Shown here one piece after another: positions 9,452-17,489 of a stretch of 64,000 bases of DNA. Where the stretch lies: contig NZ_CP050137.1 in NCBI RefSeq assembly GCF_013344685.1, positions 3,093,001-3,157,000 of the forward strand, written 5' to 3'. Each line of letters starts with the position of its first letter. The first letter of the stretch is position 1. This stretch comes from Sphingomonas sp. CL5.1. Lineage in GTDB: Bacteria; Pseudomonadota; Alphaproteobacteria; Sphingomonadales; Sphingomonadaceae. The notes beneath the pieces are model-generated. The model was not told the DNA's origin, searched no databases, and saw nothing but the letters and a program-made list of their open reading frames with translations. A program made the translations under genes and the position numbers.

Positions 9452-11758
9452 TCAGCCGATCTCGCGCCGCAACTCCTCGATCAGCGCGATGGCGGTGTGG
9501 AGGCGCGGCGCTTCCTCGTCGAGGATCGCGTGGAACGCGGCGCGCTTGATTTCCGCGACGCGCCCCGGCCGCAGCCGCGCGTCGCGGGGCAGGGTGGAAA
9601 CGGCGATGTCGATCATCCGCTCCGCGCCGTGCAGGCGGCCCCACAGATAGTCGTTCTCGCGATAGGCGCGGCTGAAGAACGCGCCGAAGCTGTTGAACTG
9701 GATGCCTTTCAGCGTCGCCTCCGCCCCGCCGCCGCGGATCGTGCGCGCGTCGTCCGGCGCGATGCGATCGACCTGGATCGGATCATATTCGTCCATTCCC
9801 TCGCCCTGTAGCAGCGGCAGGGTGGCGACGTCGAAATAAGGAAAGCCGAGATAGCGCAGCAGCAGCGCGCGGCGCAGACCGCGCGGCAGCCCGGCGAGCG
9901 CCTCCGCCAGCCGCTCGTCGGTTTCCGCGTCGAGCCGCTTCAGGTCCATCGATTCGGCCAGCCGGTCGAGCAGCGGGCCGGCGTCGCCGCTCAGCGCGCG
10001 CACCTCGCCGCGCAGCATGCGGTGCGATCGCGGGTTCTGGCAATCGAGATAGGCGGACAGCGATTCGTAGATCGCGTCGCGGATCGGCTGGAGTAGCGCG
10101 TCGTCCACGCCCGCCTCCAGTTCGGTCAGCCGGCGCGACATCAGCCGCAATCGGCGGATGCGGAAGCCGAGATCGAAGGTGCGCAGGAAGTCGATCGTCT
10201 CCGCGCTGCCCGATACGTTGGGCGCGGCTTCATCATAGCCGCGATCGACCAGCGCGGCGTCGATCCGGCGGCGGATGCGTTGCCAGCGCTGCGGACCCGG
10301 CTCGCCGCCGATGCCGTGGAGCAGCGCGGTGATCGTCTCGATCACGCCGACGAGCTTGAGATGGGCGTAGGCGGCATAGCTGTAGCCGGCGTGCTCCACC
10401 GCCGCCACCTGCGCGCGCCGCCGCCACGCGGCCATGCGCGTCGCGGTCGGGCGATCGAGGAACAGGGTGCGGCCGAACAGCGCCTCCACCTTCGCCTCCA
10501 CCTCCGGGCGCACGGCGGCGAGGATGCCGCGCATCCGCTCGATCCGGGCGGAGCGGCCGTTGATCGCCTCCAGATTGTCGCGTATCGGCTGCTGGCGCGG
10601 CAATTCGCTGATCGCGCCAAGGATCGTCTGGAAGAAGCCGGGCACGCCCTCGCTCTCGCCGGAGAGGCGGAATTTCGTGCCGGGCGAGGGGTCGATATAG
10701 ACGAAGCGTCGGTCGATCTGCCGCCGCGCCGGCCGCTTGCGCAAGGCATCGAGCGCGGGGCGGAACGGCGCGTTGGCCAGCACCGATCCGTCGATCAGCA
10801 CCGCCTTGTCCGCCGCATTGGCCGCCGCCTGACGCGGCAGCACGCGATAGAGGAAGGCGTCGCGCGTCGGCCAGTCCACCCCGCGATCCCTCAGCACCCC
10901 GTCAAGCTCGGCGACGGTGAAGGGCGGGAAGGCGCCGGGGAAGCTGGAGGTGGCGCGCGCCGCGAAGGCGAGTTCGGCCGCCGGCGCCAGCGTGTCGCGC
11001 TCCTCGCCATAGTCGCTGAACGGGAAGACCAGCCGATGCTCCGTCTCCACCACCTCCGGCGGCGAATGGAGCCGCAGCCGCTCGGGATGGCCGGTGAAGT
11101 CGGTGACGGTGACGAACAGGTCCAGCGGCTGGCCCGGCGGTAGCAGGCGCGGGCCGCACGGCGCGGCGGCCATCGCATCGAACGCGTCGAGCAGCATCCC
11201 GGTGAAGCCGGCGCCGCTGAACGGCGGCTCGAACCAGCGCGAGCGCACGAAATGGGAGAGCTTGCTGCGCACCTCCTCGCGCGTGCTCTCGTCCAGCGCC
11301 TCCAGCTTGTCCGCGCTGCGCCCGGCCGCCATCCATGCCAGCGGCAGCGCCCAGGCCTTCGAGAAGCGTGAGGCGGGGGCGGCGGCGGCGTCGATCAGCG
11401 CCTCCACGTCGCCGCGCTCCAGCCACATGTCGGTCAGCGGATCGAGCGACTGGCCGGAGGAGATCGCCTGCGCCAGGAAGATGCCGTTGATGCCCCCGGC
11501 GCTCGCCCCGGCGAGAATGTCGGGCAGGACCCGCACGCGCAGCCCGCCGTCCCGCGCCATCTCGTCGAGCAGTTCGGCATAGACGCCGGCGGTGCCGCCC
11601 GGCCGCTCGCCGTCATGGCTCGCGCGGCTGGCGCGGGCGAGATGCCACACCTCCTTGGTGATGCCGTGCATATAGACCGCGAGGCTGATCCCGCCGTAGC
11701 AGACCAGCGCCAGCCGCAATTCCTTTTCGCGCGCGTGGGGGGGCCGGGGCGTGCTCAT
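9452..11758 (-). CDS. Patatin-like phospholipase, large, DUF3376-type C-terminus
   Basis: 768 residues. The patatin domain is N-terminal: a glycine-rich oxyanion segment (CYGGISLAVYMHG, residues ~20-32), the nucleophile elbow GASAGGING (Ser of GxSxG, ~86) and the dyad Asp in LIDGSVLANAPF (~325). The remaining ~400 residues are helical and match what I know of DUF3376 patatins. The predicted activity is serine lipid acyl hydrolysis; the substrate is unknown. The start Met is coupled to the upstream phosphatase-like gene by ATGA. No signal peptide, so cytoplasmic or membrane-peripheral. Confidence 0.86.
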   Translation of the reverse strand: MSTPRPPHAREKELRLALVCYGGISLAVYMHGITKEVWHLARASRASHDGERPGGTAGVYAELLDEMARDGGLRVRVLPDILAGASAGGINGIFLAQAISSGQSLDPLTDMWLERGDVEALIDAAAAPASRFSKAWALPLAWMAAGRSADKLEALDESTREEVRSKLSHFVRSRWFEPPFSGAGFTGMLLDAFDAMAAAPCGPRLLPPGQPLDLFVTVTDFTGHPERLRLHSPPEVVETEHRLVFPFSDYGEERDTLAPAAELAFAARATSSFPGAFPPFTVAELDGVLRDRGVDWPTRDAFLYRVLPRQAAANAADKAVLIDGSVLANAPFRPALDALRKRPARRQIDRRFVYIDPSPGTKFRLSGESEGVPGFFQTILGAISELPRQQPIRDNLEAINGRSARIERMRGILAAVRPEVEAKVEALFGRTLFLDRPTATRMAAWRRRAQVAAVEHAGYSYAAYAHLKLVGVIETITALLHGIGGEPGPQRWQRIRRRIDAALVDRGYDEAAPNVSGSAETIDFLRTFDLGFRIRRLRLMSRRLTELEAGVDDALLQPIRDAIYESLSAYLDCQNPRSHRMLRGEVRALSGDAGPLLDRLAESMDLKRLDAETDERLAEALAGLPRGLRRALLLRYLGFPYFDVATLPLLQGEGMDEYDPIQVDRIAPDDARTIRGGGAEATLKGIQFNSFGAFFSRAYRENDYLWGRLHGAERMIDIAVSTLPRDARLRPGRVAEIKRAAFHAILDEEAPRLHTAIALIEELRREIG

Positions 11759-12450
11759 GCGGCGGCGATGTCCGCCCAGATCGGCAGATGGTCGCTCGCC
11801 TTGCGCGCCGCATAGGAGGCGTGGACGCCGCAATCGACCACCTTCAGTCCCGACGACACCATGATCCGGTCGAGTCGCCCGACCGGCCGCCGGGCGTGGA
11901 AGCTCGGGCCGGTATCGGCGAAGGAGAACTCGCGGTCGAAATCCTGGAGGCAGCCCGCCGCGCGCGTCCATTCGTTGAGATCGCCCATCATCACGGTGGG
12001 ATGCTGGCGCAGGCTGGCGGCGACATGGGTGAGGATCGCGTGCGCCTGCCGCCGCCGCCACAGGCCGGAAAGGTCGAGGTGCATGCCGACGACGCGGATC
12101 GTCTGCCCGTTGATCGCGAGGTCCGCCATCACCGCGCCTCGCGGCTCCAGCGCGGGTAGATGGATCACCTCGCGATCGATCACCTCGGCGCTCTTCGGCA
12201 CGAGCAATGCGTTGCCGTGCCAGCCCATCGAGGCGGCGCGGGTGCCGAAATCGACCGGCTTCCACGCGCTATGCTCGTCGATCAGGTGCGGCGGGATCAC
12301 CGCCGATCGCATGCCGAAGCGGCGATCCGCCTCCTGCAAGGCGACCACGTCGGCGTCGATTTCGCGCAGCACCTCCAGCGTGCGATCTGGATTGCGGCGC
12401 CGGTCGGTGCCGATGCCTTTGCGCATGTTGTAGCTGGCGACGCGGATCAT
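11755..12450 (-). CDS. Endonuclease/exonuclease/phosphatase family protein
   Basis: 231 residues of the EEP (DNase I-like) fold. Motifs run in family order: ASYNMRKGIG (Asn), VALQEAD (metal-binding Glu), GMHLDLSGLW (His), MMGDLNEW (Asp/Asn) and the terminal SDHLPIWADI (Asp-His pair). Members cleave phosphodiesters or phosphoinositides; the coupled patatin-like lipase downstream suggests, as inference, a phospholipid-related role. First gene of the minus-strand operon, with the tRNA-Thr relic just upstream. Confidence 0.87.
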   Translation of the reverse strand: MIRVASYNMRKGIGTDRRRNPDRTLEVLREIDADVVALQEADRRFGMRSAVIPPHLIDEHSAWKPVDFGTRAASMGWHGNALLVPKSAEVIDREVIHLPALEPRGAVMADLAINGQTIRVVGMHLDLSGLWRRRQAHAILTHVAASLRQHPTVMMGDLNEWTRAAGCLQDFDREFSFADTGPSFHARRPVGRLDRIMVSSGLKVVDCGVHASYAARKASDHLPIWADIAAA

Positions 12451-12517
12451 TGATCCTGTCCAACGCCCGTGACGCGCGCCGGGTTGCCTGCGCGCGGGCG
12501 GGGACGGGACGAAAGGA

Positions 12518-12563
12518 TGGTGCCGGTTGCAGGGATCGAACCCGCGGCCCCCTGATTACAAAA
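12518..12563 (-). pseudogene. 3'-half relic of a tRNA-Thr(TGT) gene
   Basis: Reading on the minus strand, sequence runs from the anticodon loop (TTTTGTAATCAG) through the variable region and T arm (GCGGGTTCGATCCCTGC) to an encoded CCA. The 5' half (acceptor 5' strand and D arm) is absent; unrelated sequence replaces it. The breakpoint in the anticodon loop is where tyrosine integrases cross over, so this is probably an old attachment-site remnant. It differs from the intact tRNA-Thr at 12733-12808 in the anticodon stem, so it is a different tRNA lineage. Confidence 0.75.
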
Positions 12564-12732
12564 CAAAATGGCAACCGCTATCTCAGGGCGATGAAAGTGG
12601 CAGAAAACCGCCATTTCCGAAGCCTAGTTAGTTCCGGGTTTCCTTTCAAGGGTACAATTTGAGCACACGTTTTTTGCGTCGGTGGAACGAGCGCTTGGCG
12701 TTGAGCGCGACTGCGATTATTGGGCGGCGAGC

Positions 12733-12808
12733 GCCGGCTTAGCTCAGTTGGTAGAGCGCGAGTTTTGTAAACTCGATGTCGCGGGTTCGATTCCTGCAGC
12801 CGGCACCA
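12733..12808 (+). tRNA. tRNA-Thr (anticodon TGT)
   Basis: 76 nt with encoded CCA. The acceptor stem GCCGGCT/AGCCGGC pairs perfectly, the D stem is GCTC/GAGC, the anticodon stem CGAGT/ACTCG closes loop TTTGTAA (anticodon TGT, reads ACA/ACG), and the T stem is GCGGG/CCTGC with loop TTCGATT. It sits in the scar zone beside, and inverted relative to, the tRNA-Thr relic. It could have arrived with foreign DNA and now supply the function lost there. Confidence 0.95.
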
Positions 12809-12912
12809 ATCCCCTCGACTCCACCATTTCCAGTTGAATTTGCTGCATTATTTATCAATCTTCCGTTTGCGTCCTAATTCCGGTTTGGCAGTTAATCCTC
12901 ACAGCATTCGAC

Positions 12913-12932
12913 GGTTGGTGATGTCACCAACC
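12913..12932. repeat. Short inverted repeat (hairpin)
   Basis: Two perfect 9-nt arms (GGTTGGTGA and TCACCAACC) are separated by TG. No T-run follows, so it is not a convincing terminator. It lies between tRNA-Thr and the IS3 remnant and could be an IS-related or regulatory palindrome. Confidence 0.45.
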
Positions 12933-13019
12933 GGGATTTGGAGGATTTAAACGAGTCGTGGTGGAAACGTGATCTCGTCCGACGCGGAGGTTAGGGCAGT
13001 TCATCGACGTCGGTGACCT

Positions 13020-13313
13020 ATGAAAGGCGTCGTGCTGGACTTCTCGCGGCCCGGCACGCCCACCGACAACGCGTTCATCGAAAGCTTCAATGGCAAGTTC
13101 CGGGCGGAATGCCTGAACCAGCACTGGTTCATGAGCCTCGACGGCGCGGTCGGAAAATGCGAGACTTGGCGTAGAGATTATAACGAGGCGCGACCACGCA
13201 GCGCGATCGGCAATAAGCCGCTGATATCGTTGGTGAACCGGTCAGCGGCACACTGCCCGCCCTCGCCGGCAGGAACTGGATGGCGCCCAGTTGGGTGGTC
13301 CAAGAATGGGTAG
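13020..13313 (+). pseudogene. IS3-family transposase OrfB, C-terminal remnant
   Basis: Only the end of a DDE (rve) integrase domain remains. The block DFSRPGTPTDNAFIESFNGK contains part of the catalytic region including the last acidic residue (E of FIES). It is followed by FRAECLNQHWFMSL, WRRDYNEARPRSAIGNKP and a decayed tail. A full OrfB is about 280 residues; at most ~85 residues here are family-like. No OrfA and no clear terminal inverted repeats were found. The copy is inactive and marks past insertion in the scar zone. Confidence 0.85.
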
Positions 13314-13527
13314 CGGCTCACATCGGGCCGGACTCTAATCGCACTTGGAGGAAAATCAGGGGGTCACGTCAGCCCATCCGATTCGGCTATCATTCGAGGC
13401 TCGCCATTCTCGAAATGGATAAAGCCGCTTTGATTCGTCGCAGCCAGATTTTGTTAATGATTTGTCGGCGGCGGAAATCGCTGTTTCATGAAGTGAGCGA
13501 TTTCTTATCTCGTTGATTTTCTTTTAA

Positions 13528-13577
13528 AAAAATGGCGCACTCGACAGGATTCGAACCTGTGGCCTCTGCCTTCGGAG
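13528..13577 (-). repeat. attL: displaced original 3' half of tRNA-Arg(CCG)
   Basis: On the minus strand it reads CTCCGAAGGCAG through GCGCCA, matching 27242-27291 with two mismatches. The acceptor segment here (CGAGTGC) pairs perfectly with the 5' strand of the surviving tRNA (GCACTCG), whereas the surviving tRNA's own 3' strand (CGGGTGC) has a G-T wobble. That indicates this is the host's original 3' end, pushed away on insertion. Confidence 0.88.
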
Positions 13578-13738
13578 CAAGTACAGGGACCATACCCATA
13601 TATATCCGAAAGTATCCGGAACTACGATATGGCATTGAATCGAAAAGATAATTCTTGACGTTTCGCAGCCGGTGCTACGATCTGGCCATCGCTCAAGCGC
13701 TTCCTACACGCTTACGCGAGGTGTTGCCAGAAAGGTGA

Positions 13739-15091
13739 TTGCAGTTGGTCAAGCTTACAAAACGAACCGTCGACGCGGCCCAAAGCCAGGAAGTGGACTA
13801 TATCATCTGGGATGATGGTCTGCCCGGCTTTGGGCTGCGTGTCTTTGCTTCCGGCAAGCGGAGCTACGTCATCCAGTACCGGGCGGCGGGCCGCTCCCGC
13901 CGCTATACGATCGGCCTGCACGGAATCTGGACTCCAGAAGCTGCCCGGCGGGAAGCCAAGGATCTGCTGGGGCGAGTGGCGCGAGGCGGCAATCCCGCCG
14001 AGGACCGTCACCTCGATCGTCAGGCGATGTCCGTGGCGGAACTGTGCGAACGCTATCTGGAGGATCTCGATCGCGGACTCATTCTCGGGAAAGGTGATCG
14101 GCCAAAGAAGGCGAGCACGACGTCACCGATCGCGGCCGGATCAATCGGCACATCGTCCCCCTGCTCGGCAACCGAAAGGTCAAGGATCTGACCAAGGCTG
14201 ATATCAGCCAAGCCTTGAGGGACATCATGGCCGGCAAGACGAAGGCCGATGTCAAAACGGAGAAAATTGCGCGGGCGGGCGATCGTGAAGGGAGGTGCGG
14301 GTACGGCAACGCGCACGATTGGCCTTCTCGGAGGAATTCTGACCTACGCCATCGAACTCGGGGTTCTCGACCAGAATCCCACGCATGGAATCCGCCGGCC
14401 GAAGGACAATGCCAGCAAGCGGCGGCTAAGCGAGGAGGAGTATCGCCTGCTCGGCGACATCCTCCGCGGCGCGGTCGCGGATGGGGCATACGCAACGGCG
14501 GCCGAGATGATCCGGCTCCTCGCGCTGACCGGTTGCCGCCGCAGCGAGATCATCAAGCTGAGCTGGGAGGAGGTCGATCGGGAGGGAAGCTGTCTGCGTC
14601 TGACAGACAGCAAGGAAGGAGCGTCCGTGCGCCCCATCGGACTGGCTGCCCTGGAACATCTCGAAGCCCGCTACGCGGAAGGTGCCGAGGGTTATGCTTT
14701 CCCAGGCTGGTCCGACGATACGCCGTTCGGAGCGCTGCCCGGGCATTGGTCGAAGATATTCGGCGAGACCAGCCTGGCCGACATCACCCCACATGTGCTG
14801 CGACACAGCTTTGCCAGCATCGCCAACGATCTCGGCTTCACCGAAGCGACGATTGCCGCGCTCGTCGGGCATTCGCGCGGGACGATGACGAGCCGGTACA
14901 TTCATACCATCGATACGGCGCTCGTTATGGCGGCGGACAATGTCGCCGGTTATATTCAGGGTCTGCTCGACGGGCTCAAGCTCAAGCACATATCATATGC
15001 GCTCGATCGAGCGTCGCGGAAGGCATCGCTGGCCCATTTCCTGGGAACGGCAGATCATACCCCTGACGAGGCGTTTGAACTCGCGGCATGA
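13739..15091 (+). pseudogene. Tyrosine recombinase/integrase, broken by two compensating frameshifts
   Basis: An N-terminal Arm-DNA-binding domain (LTKRTVDAAQ...GLPGFGLRVFASGKRSYVIQYR, two blocks) leads to a SAM-like core-binding domain and the catalytic domain with GCRRSEIIKLSW (Arg), HVLRHSFASIAND (His-x-x-Arg) and GHSRGTMTSRYIHT (His, Tyr nucleophile). The frame is lost around 14112-14130 (one base missing), continues in the +1 frame as DRGRINRHIVPLLGNRKVKDL, and returns at about 14255-14266 (one extra A in GAGAAAATTG). The likely start is TTG 13739 or TTG 13745 behind AAAGGTGA. All catalytic residues survive, so either the decay is recent or the indels are base-calling errors. Confidence 0.82.
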
Positions 15092-15214
15092 TGCCTCGGC
15101 TCCTGCGATCCGGGAGAACAGCGGGATGTGTAGGCGCTCGACGCAGGGCCTTCCCCGCGCCACAGCGGTCCGACCCCGGGACATGGCGGCGGCGTAGCGG
15201 TGTGGCGTCCGCAC

Positions 15215-15243
15215 TTGAAATATGTAGCTCTGAGAGCTATAGG
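15215..15243 (+). promoter_or_regulatory. Promoter/operator of the RelE-type toxin-antitoxin pair
   Basis: TTGAAA (15215-15220) and TATAGG (15238-15243) are spaced by 17 nt. The spacer contains a palindrome, TAGCTC-TGA-GAGCTA (15225-15239). The transcript would start about 7-10 nt before the ATG-proximal GGAG site. The layout is what is expected for a promoter repressed by the HTH antitoxin encoded in the same operon. Confidence 0.6.
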
Positions 15244-15256
15244 TATGGAGCATTGA

Positions 15257-15646
15257 ATGTCGGTCTTCCTGACCAAGAGCTTCGCGCGCTTTGCCCGCAA
15301 GTCGGGTCTGGCCGACGAGGCGCTGATCGAAGCGGCCTCCGCGGTGGCATCTGGCCAGGCTGATGCCGATCTCGGCAGCGGCGTGTTCAAGCAGCGCGTT
15401 GCGCGAGCGGGTGGCGGGAAGTCTGGCGGGTATCGGACGATCATTCTGTTCAAGGTCGGTGGGCACAGCTTCTTTGCCCATGGCTTTGCCAAGAATGAGA
15501 AGGCCAACATCAGCGCGAAGGAACTGAAAGCGCTGAAGCAACTGGCGGTGCTCTATCTGGGCTACTCCGCCGACGAAATTAGCGCCGCCGTCAACGGAGG
15601 CGCGCTGATAGAGGTGATGGAAGATGGTCGCGAAGACGAAGAGTAA
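15257..15646 (+). CDS. Type II toxin, RelE/HigB-like (PF06296 type)
   Basis: 129 residues. Pattern SVFLTKSFARFARKSGL...LGSGVFKQRVARAGGGKSGGYRTII...FFAHGFAKNEKANI is that of the RelE-superfamily toxins in which the toxin gene precedes an HTH antitoxin. These are usually ribosome-dependent mRNA interferases. It has a GGAG site 7 nt before the ATG. The antitoxin gene begins 23 nt before this stop, so translation is coupled. The last ~20 residues are acidic. The pair may stabilise the element. Confidence 0.87.
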   Translation: MSVFLTKSFARFARKSGLADEALIEAASAVASGQADADLGSGVFKQRVARAGGGKSGGYRTIILFKVGGHSFFAHGFAKNEKANISAKELKALKQLAVLYLGYSADEISAAVNGGALIEVMEDGREDEE

Positions 15647-15956
15647 GCCAGCCGCCAGCCCGATCCTGGCGTCGGTGCATGAGGCGGCTGCCGACCTCCA
15701 CAAGCTCGGACTCGTGGACAAATCGACGATGCGCGAATTCGATGCGCTTTGCCTGACGCCCGTCGAGCCGCTGTCGCCCGCCGAGATCCGCTTTCTGCGG
15801 GAACGCGAGCATGTGTCCCAGCCCGTGTTCGCGCACTATCTCAACGTACGGAAAGATGCGGTGAGCAAATGGGAGCGCGGCGAGAAGAAGCCGGATGGCC
15901 CGTCGCTCAAGCTGCTCAACCTTGTTCGGGCAAAGGGGCTGCAAGCCATCGCGTGA
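15624..15956 (+). CDS. Helix-turn-helix antitoxin of the RelE-type pair
   Basis: 110 residues. The Xre/Cro-like HTH is C-terminal (LSPAEIRFLREREHVSQPVFAHYL and NVRKDAVSKWERGEKKPDG, two blocks). The N-terminal third should be the toxin-binding part. It overlaps the toxin gene by 23 nt. It probably autoregulates from the palindrome at 15225-15239. NadS- or HigA-like by gene order and HTH type. Confidence 0.87.
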   Translation: MVAKTKSKPAASPILASVHEAAADLHKLGLVDKSTMREFDALCLTPVEPLSPAEIRFLREREHVSQPVFAHYLNVRKDAVSKWERGEKKPDGPSLKLLNLVRAKGLQAIA

Positions 15957-15997
15957 GCGGCCCGAGGCCGATTACCGAAACGCGGGTCGACAGAGGG

Positions 15998-16066
15998 TAT
16001 CGCTGGCCCATTTCCCCGGAGCGGCGGAGGATGTCCATAACGAAGGGCTCGAGCCGGCGGCATGAT
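15998..16066 (+). pseudogene. Relic of a second integrase C-terminal tail
   Basis: Aligns without gaps to the last 69 nt of the integrase gene (15024-15092); I count 51/69 identities. In frame it reads SLAHFPGAAEDVHNEGLEPAA then stop, beside SLAHFLGTADHTPDEAFELAA then stop in the integrase. It is a diverged homologue rather than a recent copy. It brackets the toxin-antitoxin pair together with the integrase tail. Confidence 0.75.
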
Positions 16067-16144
16067 TGTGGCGCCGGCATTGCAACTGGTGTCTGGGTCC
16101 GCACCTGGCTGGTTAGGAAGACTCCCTTCGCCTATGCTTGACCC

Positions 16145-16384
16145 ATGACCGCGTCGCCGAGCAATCCAGTAGTTCCCGAGGTCGATCTTTGGTCGGAAAT
16201 CGAAGCCGCGCTACAGGAGGATGATGGCGCCGCCGCCCGCGAGCATTTGGCTGCGGGTTTTCCCATCTACTATAGCGAACCCAACACGCCGGGGGATGTC
16301 GTCATCAAGGAATATCCTGACGGCCATCGTGAACTGGTACGCTTCGATCATGACGGCGAGCATCTCGTCTCGGTAATTGTGTAA
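16145..16384 (+). CDS. Small hypothetical protein (79 aa)
   Basis: Not recognised. It is acidic, with an N-terminal amphipathic segment (LWSEIEAALQEDDGAAAREHL) and a C-terminal strand-rich part (VIKEYPDGHRELVRF, HLVSVIV). Size and charge would fit an antitoxin or anti-defence type small protein, but no partner toxin is next to it. A weak ribosome binding site makes expression uncertain. It lies between the integrase-tail relic and the convergent DUF5710 gene. Confidence 0.55.
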   Translation: MTASPSNPVVPEVDLWSEIEAALQEDDGAAAREHLAAGFPIYYSEPNTPGDVVIKEYPDGHRELVRFDHDGEHLVSVIV

Positions 16385-16455
16385 TTCAGCACGGCACGAC
16401 GTGCTCGAGGTAGCAATCGCGAGTTGAAAGCAGGCCGCTAAACAGGGGGAACTGG

Positions 16456-17199
16456 CTAATCCCTGAACCGCGACGCCAATCGTGACCAGAAGGATTGGCG
16501 CTTCGGGAAAGGCTGAGGAGCGACGGGTCTCGCAACACGCTCGACCGGCACAGTTATCGGATGGCCGAGATCGCCGACGCCGGGGATGGCCGTTGCCACG
16601 TCGATGCCCAGCGAGAAATCGCCCGTCGCTTCGAAATAGGGGCCGAGAACCGCAGCTCGACTGCGTCGAGCCTCGTACTCGGTCGTGGGCATGAAGGCGC
16701 CGCCAGGCTTGCAAAACAGATTGAAGTCACCTTGACGAACACCGCACGATGGACAGTGATTTGCCCAATAGCGGCATTCCACAGCCTTGCTGTAGACCTG
16801 TCGGTAGGTCGGTGATCGGAACGTCGCAATCCGGGCAATCTCCGGCGAAAGCGCCCTGATGTAATGCGCGAAGCTCCAATCGTCATACTGGGTCCAATAA
16901 CCGATCACCTCCTCTGGGCCGCTCTCCCATGAATCCTGCACCTCGAAGCCGGGGGCAAGCAGAAAGCCGATGACGGTGATGGAAGCCTTGCATCGCCAGC
17001 AATGCTCGGGCACGGTAACCAGGTAGGCCTCGCCGGCGCGGATATCCAGATCGAAGGTTTTCTCGGTGGTTTTCCACCAGCGCGAAAACGGGGTGAGGCT
17101 GAGCCCCTCGGGAATATACCAGCATCGACGCTCCGGACTCCACCGCGCGCCAAGTCGTTTGGCTTCATCTTTCTCGGAATAGGGGACTTTTAGGTCCAT
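16456..17199 (-). CDS. DUF5710-domain protein with two Cys pairs
   Basis: 247 residues. Residues 1-35 (KVPYSEKDEAKRLGARW, then WYIPEGL) form a DUF5710 domain, a short module often found at the end of phage and plasmid primases, helicases or toxins and thought to bind DNA or protein. Two CxxC pairs (HCWRCKA at ~67-72 and HCPSCGV at ~148-154) could build one zinc ribbon. The rest is not recognised. Transcribed alone on the minus strand, divergent from the three-gene RES operon. Confidence 0.72.
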   Translation of the reverse strand: MDLKVPYSEKDEAKRLGARWSPERRCWYIPEGLSLTPFSRWWKTTEKTFDLDIRAGEAYLVTVPEHCWRCKASITVIGFLLAPGFEVQDSWESGPEEVIGYWTQYDDWSFAHYIRALSPEIARIATFRSPTYRQVYSKAVECRYWANHCPSCGVRQGDFNLFCKPGGAFMPTTEYEARRSRAAVLGPYFEATGDFSLGIDVATAIPGVGDLGHPITVPVERVARPVAPQPFPKRQSFWSRLASRFRD

Positions 17200-17416
17200 A
17201 CGCCATACGCTTTCAGTCCACGAAATCTCGTTTCCGGTGATTCCACTCCGACGATCTTAATACAGAAACTTCGCAGGTTCAGCATAATCAGCCTGTTAGC
17301 TCACCGGCCACTCCGGTCAGGTGGCAGCTTCGCGCCGATTCTTACCCATCGAGTTGGGCAAAGGCAGGGGGCATCTTTGCCTGAGGCTCCGTCCAAAAAC
17401 ATGGATTTATATTTCT

Positions 17417-17441
17417 ATTTCACATATTGATTTTGTGAAAT
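17417..17441. promoter_or_regulatory. Inverted-repeat operator candidate upstream of the RES operon
   Basis: Perfect 8-nt arms ATTTCACA (17417-17424) and TGTGAAAT (17434-17441) are separated by a 9-nt AT-rich centre, about 50 nt before the ATG at 17490. The surrounding ~40 nt are markedly AT-rich against the GC-rich background. The Xre-type antitoxin encoded two genes downstream is the obvious candidate binder, by analogy with autoregulated Xre-RES modules. Confidence 0.55.
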
Positions 17442-17489
17442 GAAAATGTTAGATACTGCCTTGTGGCCAGCTAGGCCCGGAGAACCGTC

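Noticed and set aside
12518..12808. The tRNA-Thr relic and intact tRNA-Thr as the two att sites of one element
   Set aside because: They are in opposite orientation and differ in the anticodon stem and T arm, so they are not direct repeats from one integration.
13603..13622. Tandem 10-nt repeats (TATCCGAAAG/TATCCGGAAC) as integrase arm-binding sites
   Set aside because: Only two imperfect copies near attL and no copy seen near attR; too weak to call.
13739..15091. Programmed ribosomal frameshifting in the integrase
   Set aside because: No slippery heptamer or pausing structure was seen, two opposite shifts would be needed, and catalytic integrases do not normally use this.
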